Of a stretch of 64,000 bases of DNA, positions 8,457 through 17,801 are shown piece by piece. The DNA is from TMED88 sp964515335 (GTDB lineage Bacteria > Myxococcota_A > UBA9160 > UBA4427): assembly GCA_964515335.1 (NCBI GenBank), contig CAZETS010000006.1, positions 1 through 64,000 of the forward strand. The letters are read 5' to 3'. Position 1 is the first letter of the stretch. The number at the start of each line of letters is the position of its first letter. The position numbers and the translations under genes were made by a program. The notes beneath the pieces are model-generated. The model did not search any database. It was not told the origin of the DNA and saw nothing but the letters and a program-made list of their open reading frames with translations.

Positions 8457-9983
8457 TCACGCCTCCCGCCGTCGCAGCCAGACCAGTCCGCCGGCGATCA
8501 GCAGCAGCTCGGGGACCAGCAGGCCGACGCCGTACAGGGCCTCGAGGGAGGTCTGGAGCGGTACCGGAAACTGCACGAGCTGGCGGCCGCCGATCTTGGG
8601 GCGGATGGCCAGCGGGGCCTCGTGCTCGGTCGCCCAGTGAATGGCGTTGAGCACGAGGTCGAGGTTGTAGAGCGCGCGCAGATAGCGGTTGGCGGCGAGG
8701 TCGGCGTCGCCGAAGACGACGATGCGGGCCGCTGCTCCCTGCCGCTCGATCTCGGCCACGGCGACCAGGGTGTGGTAGTTCGGGCGTACGCCCCGCGGAG
8801 GTACCGGCCAATCGGTCGTCGACGCGTCCGGGTCGGGGGCGGGGTCCACCCAGGCGCCTCCGCTGGTGTGGACGACGGCGCGCAGGCGGTCGTCCGGCTG
8901 CACCTTGCGCAACGCGAGAGAACGGGCGCCGCGGAAGAAAGTCATGCGGTTCGACTCGAGTCCGGTCGTCACCGGGTGCTGCGAGTAGGCGGCGGCGATC
9001 GGATTGTGGCCCGGCGCGTCGCCCTCGATCGGTCCCGAGGCGGGGTCGATCACCTGACCGGCCAGCGGCGTGATGCCGAAGCCCGACAGCACCCGTTCGA
9101 GCCCGCTGTCGCCACCGGGCTCGACGAAGGCGACGAGGCGGCCGCCGCGGCCCACGTAGCGCTCGATCGCAGCGAGGGCCGCATCCGGAAGCGCGCGCCG
9201 CGGCGCGATCGAGACGACGCCGGCAGCGTCCGGGGGCACGTCGCCGGCCACGGCGAGGGGCAGGGGCCGCACCGAGTAGCCCTCGCTCTCGAGCGCCGCG
9301 CGCAGCCCCGAGTAGCCCTCGTCGTCCGAGCGCTCGAGGTCGCCCTCGCCGGCGCCGACCGCGATGTAGAGCACGCGCTCGCGCGCCCGCGTCAGCGTCG
9401 ACAGCGCCTGATAGAGCGCGCCCTCCGTTGGCCGGTCGACCCGCTCCCAGCGGTCGCCGAGGCCGATCACCACGGTGTTCGACGACCCGATCGCGTAGCG
9501 GTCCTCGTCTTCGGGGTGCCCGTCGATCGAGCGCACGCGCACCGCGACGTCGCGGCCGCGCGCCATCTCCTCGAGCAGCAGGCGGGTGCTGCGGATGCGT
9601 GGATCGCCGACGTCGAAGTAGAGCGTCAGGGTGAGGGGGCCCGGCAGCTCGTCGAGCACGACGTGTGTCGCCTCGGCCAATTCGAAGCGGCCCTCGAACG
9701 TCCAGTCGAAGCGGACGTCGGCCCGCACCACGCCCTCGTAGAGGGCGAGCGCCAGGGCGATCGTCAGTGCGCCCGCCGACAGCACGCGCAGAGTGGGGCC
9801 GAGCAACGCCGGCTGGCGGGCCCGCCCGATGCGCAGCAGCGCGACGGTCAGCGCCGCGGCGAGCGCCGTGCCGCCCCCCACGAGGTGCGCGGTGGCGAAC
9901 GGCGTCGCCTCGCCGAGCGCGCGCAGCGTGAACACGCCGAACCCCGACGCGATCAGCCCCACCAGCGTGAGCGCGCCGATCAC
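8457..9983 (-). CDS. GldG-like ABC transport auxiliary membrane protein
   Basis: A 508-residue membrane-anchored extracytoplasmic protein of the GldG/intraflagellar-transport-like ABC family. Two N-terminal hydrophobic segments (about residues 1-25 and 65-90) are followed by a large periplasmic domain with DRYAIGSSNTVVIGLGDR, GGRLVAFVEPGG and RIVVFGDADLAANRYL, and by a C-terminal helix ending LVWLRRREA. The start is GTG at 9983, overlapping the TGA of the permease gene by 4 bases. The ATPase-permease-GldG order matches Gld-type exporters known best from gliding bacteroidetes but also common in other phyla without gliding. The substrate is unknown. Confidence 0.85.
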   Translation of the reverse strand: MIGALTLVGLIASGFGVFTLRALGEATPFATAHLVGGGTALAAALTVALLRIGRARQPALLGPTLRVLSAGALTIALALALYEGVVRADVRFDWTFEGRFELAEATHVVLDELPGPLTLTLYFDVGDPRIRSTRLLLEEMARGRDVAVRVRSIDGHPEDEDRYAIGSSNTVVIGLGDRWERVDRPTEGALYQALSTLTRARERVLYIAVGAGEGDLERSDDEGYSGLRAALESEGYSVRPLPLAVAGDVPPDAAGVVSIAPRRALPDAALAAIERYVGRGGRLVAFVEPGGDSGLERVLSGFGITPLAGQVIDPASGPIEGDAPGHNPIAAAYSQHPVTTGLESNRMTFFRGARSLALRKVQPDDRLRAVVHTSGGAWVDPAPDPDASTTDWPVPPRGVRPNYHTLVAVAEIERQGAAARIVVFGDADLAANRYLRALYNLDLVLNAIHWATEHEAPLAIRPKIGGRQLVQFPVPLQTSLEALYGVGLLVPELLLIAGGLVWLRRREA

Positions 9984-10771
9984 GGGCTGACTCTCCGCAG
10001 GCCGAGCGACGTGCGCACCACTGCTCCCGCCACCACCGCCAGCGCCGCGAAGTAGGCGATGTCGGCGAGCGCGACGATGCCCTCGCTGAAGCGGGCGAAG
10101 TGGAGGTGCAGCGACACCTCGTCCAGCAAGCCCGCGGTCTCGGGGCTGACGAACGCGTACGACCAGCCGAAGTCGTACAGCAGATAGGCCACGGCGACGG
10201 TCGCCGCGGCGGCGATCACCTGGCTGCGCGTCATCGCCGAGCAGACGAGCCCGATCGATGCGATCCCGCAGCCGAGCAGCACCAGCCCGATGAAGACCGC
10301 CAGCAGGTGCTGCATGCCGAGGCCGCCTTCGGTCACCGCGCTGACGGGATAGAGGAAGCTCACGGCCATCATCAGCGCCACGAACGCGTAGGTGACCAGG
10401 AATTTGGCGAGCACGATCGCGGTGGGGCTCGCGCCGGACGTCAGCAGCAGCTCGTCGGTGCCCAGGTCGCGCTCGCGTGCGAAGACGCGCATGGTGACGA
10501 GCGGGATCGGCAGCAGCAGCAGCAGCCCCAGCTGCTCCATCACCGGGAAGAAGACGGTGTCGCGCAGGTTGATGTAGTCGGGAATGGTGTCCGAGTCGAA
10601 TCCGCCCATGTTGCTGCTGGCGAACAGGAAGAGCTGGTGGTTGTAGAGGCGCAGGTGCTCGAAGAAGACGATCGACGTGAGGATCGCGACGGTGGTGAGC
10701 ACCAGGTACGCGATCGGCGAGGCGAAGAGCACCGCGATCTCCTTGCGGACGAGGGCGGCGAGCGCGGTCAC
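9980..10771 (-). CDS. ABC-2 type permease (GldF-like)
   Basis: A 263-residue integral membrane permease with about six helices. It has the family-typical N-terminal RKEIAVLFASPIAYLVL and the central VTMRVFARERDLGTDELLLTSGAS, which contacts the ATPase. The GTG start at 10771 overlaps the ATPase stop, and its own stop overlaps the GldG-like start, so the three subunits are translationally coupled. It would move an unknown substrate across or out of the inner membrane. Confidence 0.88.
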   Translation of the reverse strand: MTALAALVRKEIAVLFASPIAYLVLTTVAILTSIVFFEHLRLYNHQLFLFASSNMGGFDSDTIPDYINLRDTVFFPVMEQLGLLLLLPIPLVTMRVFARERDLGTDELLLTSGASPTAIVLAKFLVTYAFVALMMAVSFLYPVSAVTEGGLGMQHLLAVFIGLVLLGCGIASIGLVCSAMTRSQVIAAAATVAVAYLLYDFGWSYAFVSPETAGLLDEVSLHLHFARFSEGIVALADIAYFAALAVVAGAVVRTSLGLRRVSP

Positions 10772-11565
10772 CGGGCGGCCTCCCCGGCATCGGCCGCTTC
10801 GCTCGTGGGCGCGTCGCCGCGAAAGAGCGCGAGCGGCTCGTCTCCGCCGAGCACCTCGTCCGTGGGCCCCAGCGCGACGCGTTTGCCGCGGTGCAGCACC
10901 GCGCAGCGCGATGTCAGCGCGCGCGCCTCGGCCAGATCGTGGGTGCAGAGCAGGATCGTGCGCCGTCCGGCGAGTCCGGCGAGCAGCTCGCGCACCTCCT
11001 GGCGCTGCACGGGATCGAGTCCGCTCGTCGGCTCGTCGACGATCAGGAGCGATGGGTCGTGGAGGAAGGCCTGCGCGAGTGACACGCGCTGGCGATAGCC
11101 CTTCGACAGATGCCCGATCGACCGCCGCGCCACCTCCTCCAGCCGGAAGCGCACCAGCGCCGAGTCGACCGCGGCGCGCCGCGCGGCGCCCGCCAGGCCG
11201 TGAAGGCCCGCGACGAATCGGAGGAACGCCTGCACCCTCAGCTCGGTATAGAGCCGCGGCGTCTCGGGCACGTAGCCGAGCTTTGCCTGCACGGCCGCGG
11301 GCGCGAGGCCGGGCGAGCGGCCGTCCACCGTGACGCGCCCGGCGCTCGGCAGCAGGTAGCCGGTGACGAGCCGGATGAACGTCGTCTTGCCGGCGCCGTT
11401 TGCGCCGAGCAGGCCGAAGACCTCACCCGGCTCGATGGCGAGATCGAGGTCGCGCAGCGCCTCGTGGGGCCCGAATCGCCGGGTCAGCCCGCCGGCCTCG
11501 ACGCGCGCGCCGGCGGCGGCTCCGCGTTCGGTCTCGTTCTGCGCGGAGCGGCCAGGGGTCTGCAC
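10768..11565 (-). CDS. ABC transporter ATPase (GldA-like)
   Basis: The ATP-hydrolysing subunit of the Gld-like exporter, 265 residues. The complete set of motifs is visible: Walker A GANGAGKTT, Q-loop region YVPETPRLY, signature LSKGYRQR, Walker B LLIVDEPTSGLDP and switch His in CTHDLAEA. The first 20 residues upstream of the domain are polar and may not all be translated. The GTG at 11565 is used because no better start is obvious. First gene of the three-gene operon; aroA lies 52 bases upstream on the same strand. Confidence 0.92.
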   Translation of the reverse strand: MQTPGRSAQNETERGAAAGARVEAGGLTRRFGPHEALRDLDLAIEPGEVFGLLGANGAGKTTFIRLVTGYLLPSAGRVTVDGRSPGLAPAAVQAKLGYVPETPRLYTELRVQAFLRFVAGLHGLAGAARRAAVDSALVRFRLEEVARRSIGHLSKGYRQRVSLAQAFLHDPSLLIVDEPTSGLDPVQRQEVRELLAGLAGRRTILLCTHDLAEARALTSRCAVLHRGKRVALGPTDEVLGGDEPLALFRGDAPTSEAADAGEAAR

Positions 11566-11617
11566 GCCGACGGTTCGCCTCTCTCTCGCTGCTTGCTGGC
11601 TACTGGCTGCTCGGTCT

Positions 11618-12910
11618 CTAGAGATGCCGAAACACGTCGAAGTACTTCGGCCAGGTCTTGCTCACGCAGCCCGGGTCCTTGATGACCACGCCCGGCACCC
11701 GCAGGCCCGCCAGCGAGAACGACATCGCCATGCGGTGGTCGTCGTAGGTGTCGATCTCGGCGCCGTGGAGCGGTCCCGGTTGGATGTGGAGCGAGTCGCG
11801 GTCGGCCTGCGCCCGGGCGCCGAGCTTGCGCAGCTCGGTCTGCAGGGCCTCGAGGCGGTCGGTCTCCTTGATGCGCAGGTTCCAGACGTTCTTGATCAGG
11901 GTCGGTCCGTCGGCAAAGAGCGCCACCACCGCGTAGGCGAGCGCCGCGTCGGGCATCTCGTTCATGTCGACTTCGCCGAGGCTGCGCAGCGGCCGGTCCG
12001 GCCCGAGCACCTCCACGGTGGTGCTGCGCCGGTGGACCGTGCAGCCCATGCGCTCGAGCAGGTCGAGGATGCGCCAGTCGGATTGCAGCGAATCCGTCGG
12101 CACGCCCTCGACGCGCACCGAGCCGCCGGCGATGGCCGCGGCGCAGAACGGGTAGGCGGCCGACGAGGCGTCGGGCTCGATCGCGTAGGCGCGGGCCTGG
12201 TAGCTGCGTCCGGCGCGCACGTTGATGTGCGGATCCTCCTGGTCCTCCGCCCAATCGGCTTCGGCCCCGAATGCCCGCATCATCTGCAGCGTGATGTCGA
12301 CGTAGGGCTTCGAGACGAGCACCCCGTTGCGGAAAGTCACCGTCACCGAGTGCTTCGCGTACGGCGCAGCCAGCAGGATGGCCGACGTGTACTGGCTGGA
12401 CTGGCTGCCGTCGATCGTGACGAGCCCGCCCGGCAGACCGCCGCCCGCCACCCGCACCGGCGGGCAGCCGTTCGTGCCCAGCGGGTCGACCGCCGCACCG
12501 AGATCGCGCAGCGCGTCGACGAGGTGCACGATCGGCCGCTCGCGCATGCGCGCGTTGCCGTCGATCTCGACCGGCCCGGGCGCGAGCGTCGCCGCGGCCG
12601 TCAGGAAGCGCGCCGTCGTGCCCGAGTTCTGCACGTAGAGGGGCTTGCTCGGCACGCGCAGTGTGCCCCCCACGCCGCCCACCACCCACGGGTCGCCGCG
12701 GCTCTCGACGCGGGCGCCGAGCTGCGCGAGCGCCTCGCGCATGACGTCGGTGTCGTCGCTGGCGAGCGGCCCGGAGAGTTCGCTCTCGCCGTGGGCGAGG
12801 GCGGCGATCAGGAGCGCGCGGTTGGTGATGCTCTTCGAGCCCGGCACCCGGACCGTCGCGTCGAGCGGTCCGCTCGGTTCGATGGGCAGGGCTGCGGGGG
12901 CGGCGGACAC
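11618..12910 (-). CDS. aroA: 3-phosphoshikimate 1-carboxyvinyltransferase (EPSP synthase)
   Basis: Joins phosphoenolpyruvate to shikimate 3-phosphate in aromatic amino acid synthesis. The 430 residues contain VPGSKSITNRALLIAALA at the N-terminus, NSGTTARFL, RERPI, SSQYTSAILLAAPYA, NLRIKETDRLEAL and YDDHRMAMSF, all expected of the enzyme. The start is GTG at 12910-12908, preceded by GAGG six bases upstream. Upstream in-frame sequence to the next stops is not domain-like. It is immediately upstream of the Gld-like ABC operon on the same strand, with no evident functional tie. Confidence 0.96.
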   Translation of the reverse strand: MSAAPAALPIEPSGPLDATVRVPGSKSITNRALLIAALAHGESELSGPLASDDTDVMREALAQLGARVESRGDPWVVGGVGGTLRVPSKPLYVQNSGTTARFLTAAATLAPGPVEIDGNARMRERPIVHLVDALRDLGAAVDPLGTNGCPPVRVAGGGLPGGLVTIDGSQSSQYTSAILLAAPYAKHSVTVTFRNGVLVSKPYVDITLQMMRAFGAEADWAEDQEDPHINVRAGRSYQARAYAIEPDASSAAYPFCAAAIAGGSVRVEGVPTDSLQSDWRILDLLERMGCTVHRRSTTVEVLGPDRPLRSLGEVDMNEMPDAALAYAVVALFADGPTLIKNVWNLRIKETDRLEALQTELRKLGARAQADRDSLHIQPGPLHGAEIDTYDDHRMAMSFSLAGLRVPGVVIKDPGCVSKTWPKYFDVFRHL

Positions 12911-13486
12911 CGTGAACCTCGTCGATCCGACCGGGCGGGACGCCTCGGGGCCGCCCCGGTCCGCTCGCGGGACCGGGCCGGGCGGATTGCCCGGGCGGGG
13001 CGAGGCCCGCGGCTGGCCGGAATGGGCGGAGGCTAGCAAGCCCGGTGGGCGGCTCGGGAAACAGCGTCTTTCTAGCTTCGACCCGGGGTCGAACCACGCA
13101 CACGGGGGCTCGCGGGCCTGCCTGGGCGGATCCGCGCCGCGATTCGGCGTTGACACTTTCCCGGGGCTTCGGCACCCTTCGGCGGTCGCTCGATTTCTTT
13201 TCGGTGACGCAACCTTAGCGGCCTGCGGCGCGATCGCGAGCCGGCTCCGGCCGGACCCGCGAGGCCCCGAACGGCCGCACGCCGATGCCCGAGCGATCCC
13301 GCCTCGGGGCGGGTGTGCGCGGCATCGGACCGACCGCGCCCGCACTGCATCCACACGCTTGTGTGCCCGCCGCCCGGGGGCCTCACGGTATCTCGAGCGG
13401 CACCGGACACGCGGCACCATCCGCGAACACGACGGCAGGGATCCCAAGGCCTGTAGCCGAAGTCGGAAAACCGGAGGAGAGACGAG
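12911..13486. other. Divergent intergenic region between aroA and serA
   Basis: A 576-base region that must hold the promoters of both aroA (minus) and serA (plus). A TTGACA at 13150-13155 is visible on the plus strand, but no convincing -10 follows at 16-18 bases. I find no tRNA, hairpin-plus-T-run or supported ORF; the minus ORF across it is read-through of aroA and non-conserved in look. Confidence 0.5.
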
Positions 13487-15067
13487 GTGGTCAAGGTCCT
13501 CGTGACGGATTCGCTCGCGCCCCAGGGCGTCGAGGTGCTGCAGCAGGCGAGCGGCATCGAGGTGATCGAGCGCGCCGGCGCCAGCCCCGACGAGCTGCTC
13601 GAGCTGATCGAAGACGCCGACGGGCTCGTGATCCGCAGCGGCACCAAGGTGACCGCCGACGTGATCGAGCGCGCCCGGAAGCTGCGCGTGATCGGCCGCG
13701 CGGGCATCGGGGTCGACAACGTCGACGTCCCGGCGGCCACGTCGCGCGGCATCGTGGTGGTGAACACGCCCGAGGGCAACAACGTCACCACCGCCGAGCT
13801 GGCGATCGCCCTGATGGTGTCGCTGGCGCGTCACGTCCCGCAGGCCACCGCCTCGATGAAGTCCGGCAAGTGGGAGAAGAAGAAGTTCCAGGGCATGGAG
13901 CTCTACAACCGCACGCTCGGCGTCATTGGGGCCGGCAACATCGGCCGCATCGTCGTCTCGCGCGGCAAGGGGCTCGGCATGCGGGTGATCGTCCACGACC
14001 CGTACCTCACCGCCGAACGCGCCGCGCAGCTCGAGGTGGAGCGCGTCACCCTCGACGAGCTGATGTCGCGTTCGGACATCGTCACAGTCCACGTGCCCAA
14101 GACGAAGGACACCACCGGGTTGATCGACCGGGACGCCCTCGCCAAGACCAAGAAGGGCGTCTTCATCATCAACGCGGCCCGCGGTGGCATCGTCGACGAG
14201 GCTGCGCTGCTCGAGGCGCTGGACGCCGATCAGGTGGGCGGCGCCGCGCTCGACGTGTTCGAGCAGGAGCCGCCGCCGGACGACCACCCGCTCGTCCAGC
14301 ACCCGCGCGTCATCTGCACCCCGCACGTCGGCGCCTCCACCGAGCAGGCGCAGATCAACGTGTCGGTGGCCGTGGCCGAGCAGGTGCGCGACTACCTGAC
14401 CGACGGCGTGCTGCGCAACTCGATCAACGTGCCGTCGGTGTCGCCCGAGCTGCTGGCCGAGCTGGGGCCGTACATCGCCCTCGGTGAGAAGCTGGGCCGC
14501 TTCCACGGACAGCTGCAGGACTGCGCGGTCGACCAGGTCGAGGTGGAGTACGCGGGCGATATCTCCGACCAGAACGTCGCGCCGATCACCATCGCCGTGC
14601 TGAAGGGCCTGCTCGAGTGCCACAAGTCGGGCGTCAACATGGTGAACGCCACCGTGGTCGCGCAGGATCTGGGCGTCAAGCTGATCGAGAGCAAGCGAGG
14701 CCGCGCCGAAGACTTCGCGAGCTCGGTGACCGTGCGCACCCGTGGCGCCGTCGAGCGGCTGATCTCGGGGGCCGTCTTCCACGGCAAGCAGCCCCGCATC
14801 GTACGCGTCGACGACTTCATGCTCGAGGCGATACCGGAGGGGCCGACCCTGCTGCTGCACAATCACGACCAGGCGGGCGTGGTCGGAGCGGTGGGCCAGG
14901 TGCTCGGCGACAACAGCATCAACATCTCCCGCATGCAGCTCGGCCTGGTTCGTGAGCGCAACGAGGCCGCCATGCTGGTGAACGTGGACACCGCGCCGAA
15001 CGAGCGCGTGCTCGAGCAGCTGCGCAACGTCCCCCACGTCATCACCGCCAAGCTCGTGGAGCTATAG
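13487..15067 (+). CDS. serA: D-3-phosphoglycerate dehydrogenase
   Basis: First step of serine synthesis, oxidising 3-phosphoglycerate with NAD. At 526 residues it is the long form: substrate/Rossmann domains (LGVIGAGNIGRIV; RGGIVDEAAL; TPHVGASTEQAQ with the catalytic His), an intervening domain from about residue 320, and a C-terminal ACT domain from about residue 450 (LLLHNHDQAGVVGAVGQVLG) that usually senses serine. GTG at 13487 is preceded by GGAGGAGAGACGAG. purA begins two bases after the stop, so they are probably cotranscribed. Confidence 0.97.
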   Translation: MVKVLVTDSLAPQGVEVLQQASGIEVIERAGASPDELLELIEDADGLVIRSGTKVTADVIERARKLRVIGRAGIGVDNVDVPAATSRGIVVVNTPEGNNVTTAELAIALMVSLARHVPQATASMKSGKWEKKKFQGMELYNRTLGVIGAGNIGRIVVSRGKGLGMRVIVHDPYLTAERAAQLEVERVTLDELMSRSDIVTVHVPKTKDTTGLIDRDALAKTKKGVFIINAARGGIVDEAALLEALDADQVGGAALDVFEQEPPPDDHPLVQHPRVICTPHVGASTEQAQINVSVAVAEQVRDYLTDGVLRNSINVPSVSPELLAELGPYIALGEKLGRFHGQLQDCAVDQVEVEYAGDISDQNVAPITIAVLKGLLECHKSGVNMVNATVVAQDLGVKLIESKRGRAEDFASSVTVRTRGAVERLISGAVFHGKQPRIVRVDDFMLEAIPEGPTLLLHNHDQAGVVGAVGQVLGDNSINISRMQLGLVRERNEAAMLVNVDTAPNERVLEQLRNVPHVITAKLVEL

Positions 15068-15069
15068 AC

Positions 15070-16365
15070 ATGCCGACCGTGGTGGCCGTCGGCGCCCAAT
15101 GGGGCGACGAGGGCAAGGGCAAGATCGTCGACTGGCTGGCCCCGCGCGCGGATCTCGTCGCGCGCTTCCAGGGCGGCAACAACGCCGGGCACACGCTCGT
15201 CGTGGACGGCGAGAAGACCGTCCTGCACGTCGTGCCGTCGGGCATTCTGCACGAGGGCAAGGTCAACCTGATCGGCCCGGGCGTGGTGGTCGATCCCGGC
15301 ATCCTGCTCGACGAGATCGGCAAGCTCATCGAGCGGGGCGTGCTGCGGGACCCGTCGCGGCTGCGCGTGTCGGGCCGGGCGCACGTGATCCTTCCGTGGC
15401 ACCTGGCGCTCGACAAGGCGCGGGAGATCGCCGCGGGCAAGGACTCGATCGGGACGACGGGCCGCGGCATCGGCCCGGCCTACGAGGACAAGGCCGCGCG
15501 GCGCGGCGTGCGGGTGGCCGAGCTGCTGCGGCCAGAGAGCCTGCGCGAGAAGCTGCGAGGCATCGCCGAGTTCAAGAACTTCGAGCTGACCCGCTTCTAC
15601 GACGGCGAGGCGATCGACGTGGAGGCGCTGCACGCCCAGTGCGTCGAGTGGGGCAAGCAGCTCGAGCCCTACATCGACCACACCGGCCGCATTCTCGACG
15701 TGGCGCTGCGGGGCGGCAAGAGCGTGCTCTTCGAGGGCGCTCAGGGCACGTTCCTCGACCTCGACCACGGCACCTACCCGTTCGTCACGTCCTCGAACTG
15801 CGTGGCCGGCGCCGTGACCACCGGCTCGGGCGTCGGGCCGACGAAGATCGACCGTGTGCTCGGCATCACGAAGGCCTACACGACGCGTGTCGGCTCGGGG
15901 CCGTTTCCGAGCGAGGACCACGGCGAGGGCGGCGCGCAGCTGCGCGACGCCGGTCAGGAGTACGGCGCGACCACCGGCCGGCCGCGGCGCTGCGGCTGGT
16001 TCGACGCGGTCGTGCTGCGCGAGGCGGTGGTGGTGAACGGCATCACCGATCTCGCGATCAACAAGCTCGACATCCTGAGCGGATTCCGGGAGCTGCAGAT
16101 CGCCACCGCCTACCGGATAGACGGCAAGCTGACCCACGACTTCCCGATGACGCTCGACGAGATCACCCGTGCCGAGCCGGTGTACGAGACGCTGCCCGGC
16201 TGGGGGGAGGACGTGCGTGAGGTGCGGCGGGTCGAAGACCTGCCCGACAACGCGCGGCGCTACGTCGAGCGGATCGAGACGCTCGTCGACGTGCAGGCCG
16301 CCTTCCTGAGCGTGGGCCCGGGGCGGGACGAGATCATCGCGGTGAGGGATCCGTTCGCCGCCTAG
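15070..16365 (+). CDS. purA: Adenylosuccinate synthetase
   Basis: Makes adenylosuccinate from IMP, aspartate and GTP for AMP synthesis. The 431 residues begin with VVAVGAQWGDEGKGKIVD, which holds the P-loop and the catalytic Asp, then show NNAGHTLVV, TTGRGIGPAY, FEGAQGTFLDLDHGTYPFVTSS and the C-terminal TGRPRRCGWFDAV. Length is normal. Starts directly after serA. Confidence 0.98.
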   Translation: MPTVVAVGAQWGDEGKGKIVDWLAPRADLVARFQGGNNAGHTLVVDGEKTVLHVVPSGILHEGKVNLIGPGVVVDPGILLDEIGKLIERGVLRDPSRLRVSGRAHVILPWHLALDKAREIAAGKDSIGTTGRGIGPAYEDKAARRGVRVAELLRPESLREKLRGIAEFKNFELTRFYDGEAIDVEALHAQCVEWGKQLEPYIDHTGRILDVALRGGKSVLFEGAQGTFLDLDHGTYPFVTSSNCVAGAVTTGSGVGPTKIDRVLGITKAYTTRVGSGPFPSEDHGEGGAQLRDAGQEYGATTGRPRRCGWFDAVVLREAVVVNGITDLAINKLDILSGFRELQIATAYRIDGKLTHDFPMTLDEITRAEPVYETLPGWGEDVREVRRVEDLPDNARRYVERIETLVDVQAAFLSVGPGRDEIIAVRDPFAA

Positions 16366-16670
16366 GGGCTCGCCCCCAGCGCCGTGCCCAGCAGGCCCGC
16401 AGGCCGGGCAGGGGGCGTTGGCACCGGGCTCGGGCACACGGGGGGCGCTCGGGGGCCGGGCGTGGCTGCGTGGCTGCGCGGCTGGGCCTCCGCGTAGACG
16501 GCAGTTTTCGCCGGTCGACCGGCGAGCTTCCGGCGCGCTCAGTCCTCGGGTCTTGTCTGCCGATGAGTGGGGCGTATCAAGCTCGCCATCGGTAGCCGGT
16601 CGCTCGACCGGATTCGTGCAGGCGAGCGCGAGCCCCGGGTTTCCGGGGAAAGGGTGGGGCGGCAGCGGCA
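16366..16670. other. Intergenic region after purA
   Basis: A 305-base GC-rich stretch with short G/C inverted repeats just after the purA stop (around 16395-16440) that lack a T-run. No supported gene or recognisable regulatory site. Confidence 0.4.
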
Positions 16671-17360
16671 GTGGGTGCGCGGTTGCGTTTGATGTCGGCG
16701 AATCTCTGGAAGGGCGGGGCGGACGCCGATGCCTTGGCGGAGCTGGTGGTGCGGCTCGATGTCGACGTGGTGGCCGTGCAGGAGGTTGGCCCCGACCAGG
16801 CGCACGCCCTCAACGAGGTGCTGCCGCACGGCTCGCTCGGTCCGGGGCCCTGCAAGGACGGCACGGGCATCGCCATGCGCCGGCCCGGGCACGTCCACCC
16901 GGTGGAGATGCCCTACCGACGGGCGCGCTCGACCCTTCTGCACCCGGACGAATGGCCCGGGCTCGCACACCCCATACAGGTGACCGCCATGCACCTGATG
17001 GCCCCGCAGCTGATGCGCCCGCGGCCTTCGTTTTCGTGGCGGCCGCAGCAGCTGCGCGCGCTCGAGCGGCACCTGGGCCAGTCGCCGAACGGTCAGCGCG
17101 TGGTGCTCGGCGACTTCAACGCCACACCCCTGTGGCCCGCCTACCGGCGAATGGCCGCCCAGTTTACCGATGCCGCCGTGGCGGTGGCCGAGACGCGCAA
17201 CGTCGCGCCGCAGCGCACCTGGGGGCCCTGGTCGGGCTCGCCCCGGCTGCTGCGCATCGACCACGCCTTCGTGTCGGGCATGGGGGTCGAGGCGTTCGAG
17301 GTGGTGCACGTGCCGGGGTCGGACCACAGCGCCATCGTGATCGACGTGGCGGCCGAGTAG
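16671..17360 (+). CDS. Endonuclease/exonuclease/phosphatase (EEP) family protein
   Basis: A 229-residue soluble member of the Mg-dependent EEP fold. It has SANLWKGG at the start (metal-binding Asn), AVQEVG (catalytic Glu), VVLGDFNATP (catalytic Asp/Asn), and RIDHAFVSG with PGSDHSAIVID (catalytic Asp-His) at the end. The family includes nucleases, sphingomyelinases and phosphodiesterases; the substrate here is not indicated. GTG at 16671 lies seven codons before the first conserved residues. No signal peptide, so probably cytosolic. It is followed by an unusual repeat region. Confidence 0.85.
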   Translation: MGARLRLMSANLWKGGADADALAELVVRLDVDVVAVQEVGPDQAHALNEVLPHGSLGPGPCKDGTGIAMRRPGHVHPVEMPYRRARSTLLHPDEWPGLAHPIQVTAMHLMAPQLMRPRPSFSWRPQQLRALERHLGQSPNGQRVVLGDFNATPLWPAYRRMAAQFTDAAVAVAETRNVAPQRTWGPWSGSPRLLRIDHAFVSGMGVEAFEVVHVPGSDHSAIVIDVAAE

Positions 17361-17526
17361 GGGGGCTCGGGGCTCGCCACGGTGTCGGCCGGGGTGCTCT
17401 GCTGCGAGGCGCGCGGCGTCGGGCGCCCGGCGTAGCGAGATCGCGTCGCGCGGGGCTCGCGGACCGCGATGGCGCTGTCGATGGCAGTGGCTGCGCCGGC
17501 GCCGGCGCTGGTGATCTCGATTCGCA

Positions 17527-17705
17527 CGGGTTGTCTCCTTCGCTGCTCTTTTGGTTTTGCTTCTGCTTCTGGTGCTCTGGCTGTTGTCTCGGCTCTCTTT
17601 TTTGTCTCTTGTCTCTGTTGTGTCTGTTGTCTCTGCTCGCGCTGCTCTCGTGGTGCTTGCGTGGTGCTCGCGTGGTGCTCGCGTGGTGCTCGCGCTGGTT
17701 TGCTG
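17527..17705. repeat. A-free low-complexity tract with an 11-bp tandem repeat
   Basis: The plus strand contains no A at all from 17527 to 17705. The first half is an irregular TGTCTC/TGCTTCTG tract; the second includes four exact-period 11-bp units (17651-17694, TGGTGCTYGCG). Open frames across it exist only because no stop codon can form easily; I do not call a gene here. Confidence 0.85.
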
Positions 17706-17801
17706 ATTGCCGTCTGGTTCCGGCTGACGCGGGCGGGGGGACAATGGCAATTGTCTGGGGGAGCCCTCCCGCCCGCGTGTTCCGGCACCCTTTGGGTTTG
17801 C

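Noticed and set aside
8622..10055. Plus-strand open frame (477 codons) opposite the GldG-like gene
   Set aside because: Antisense shadow; Arg/Val/Gly-rich with no motif.
13150..13178. Sigma-70 promoter for serA
   Set aside because: TTGACA is present but no acceptable -10 lies at 16-18 bases.
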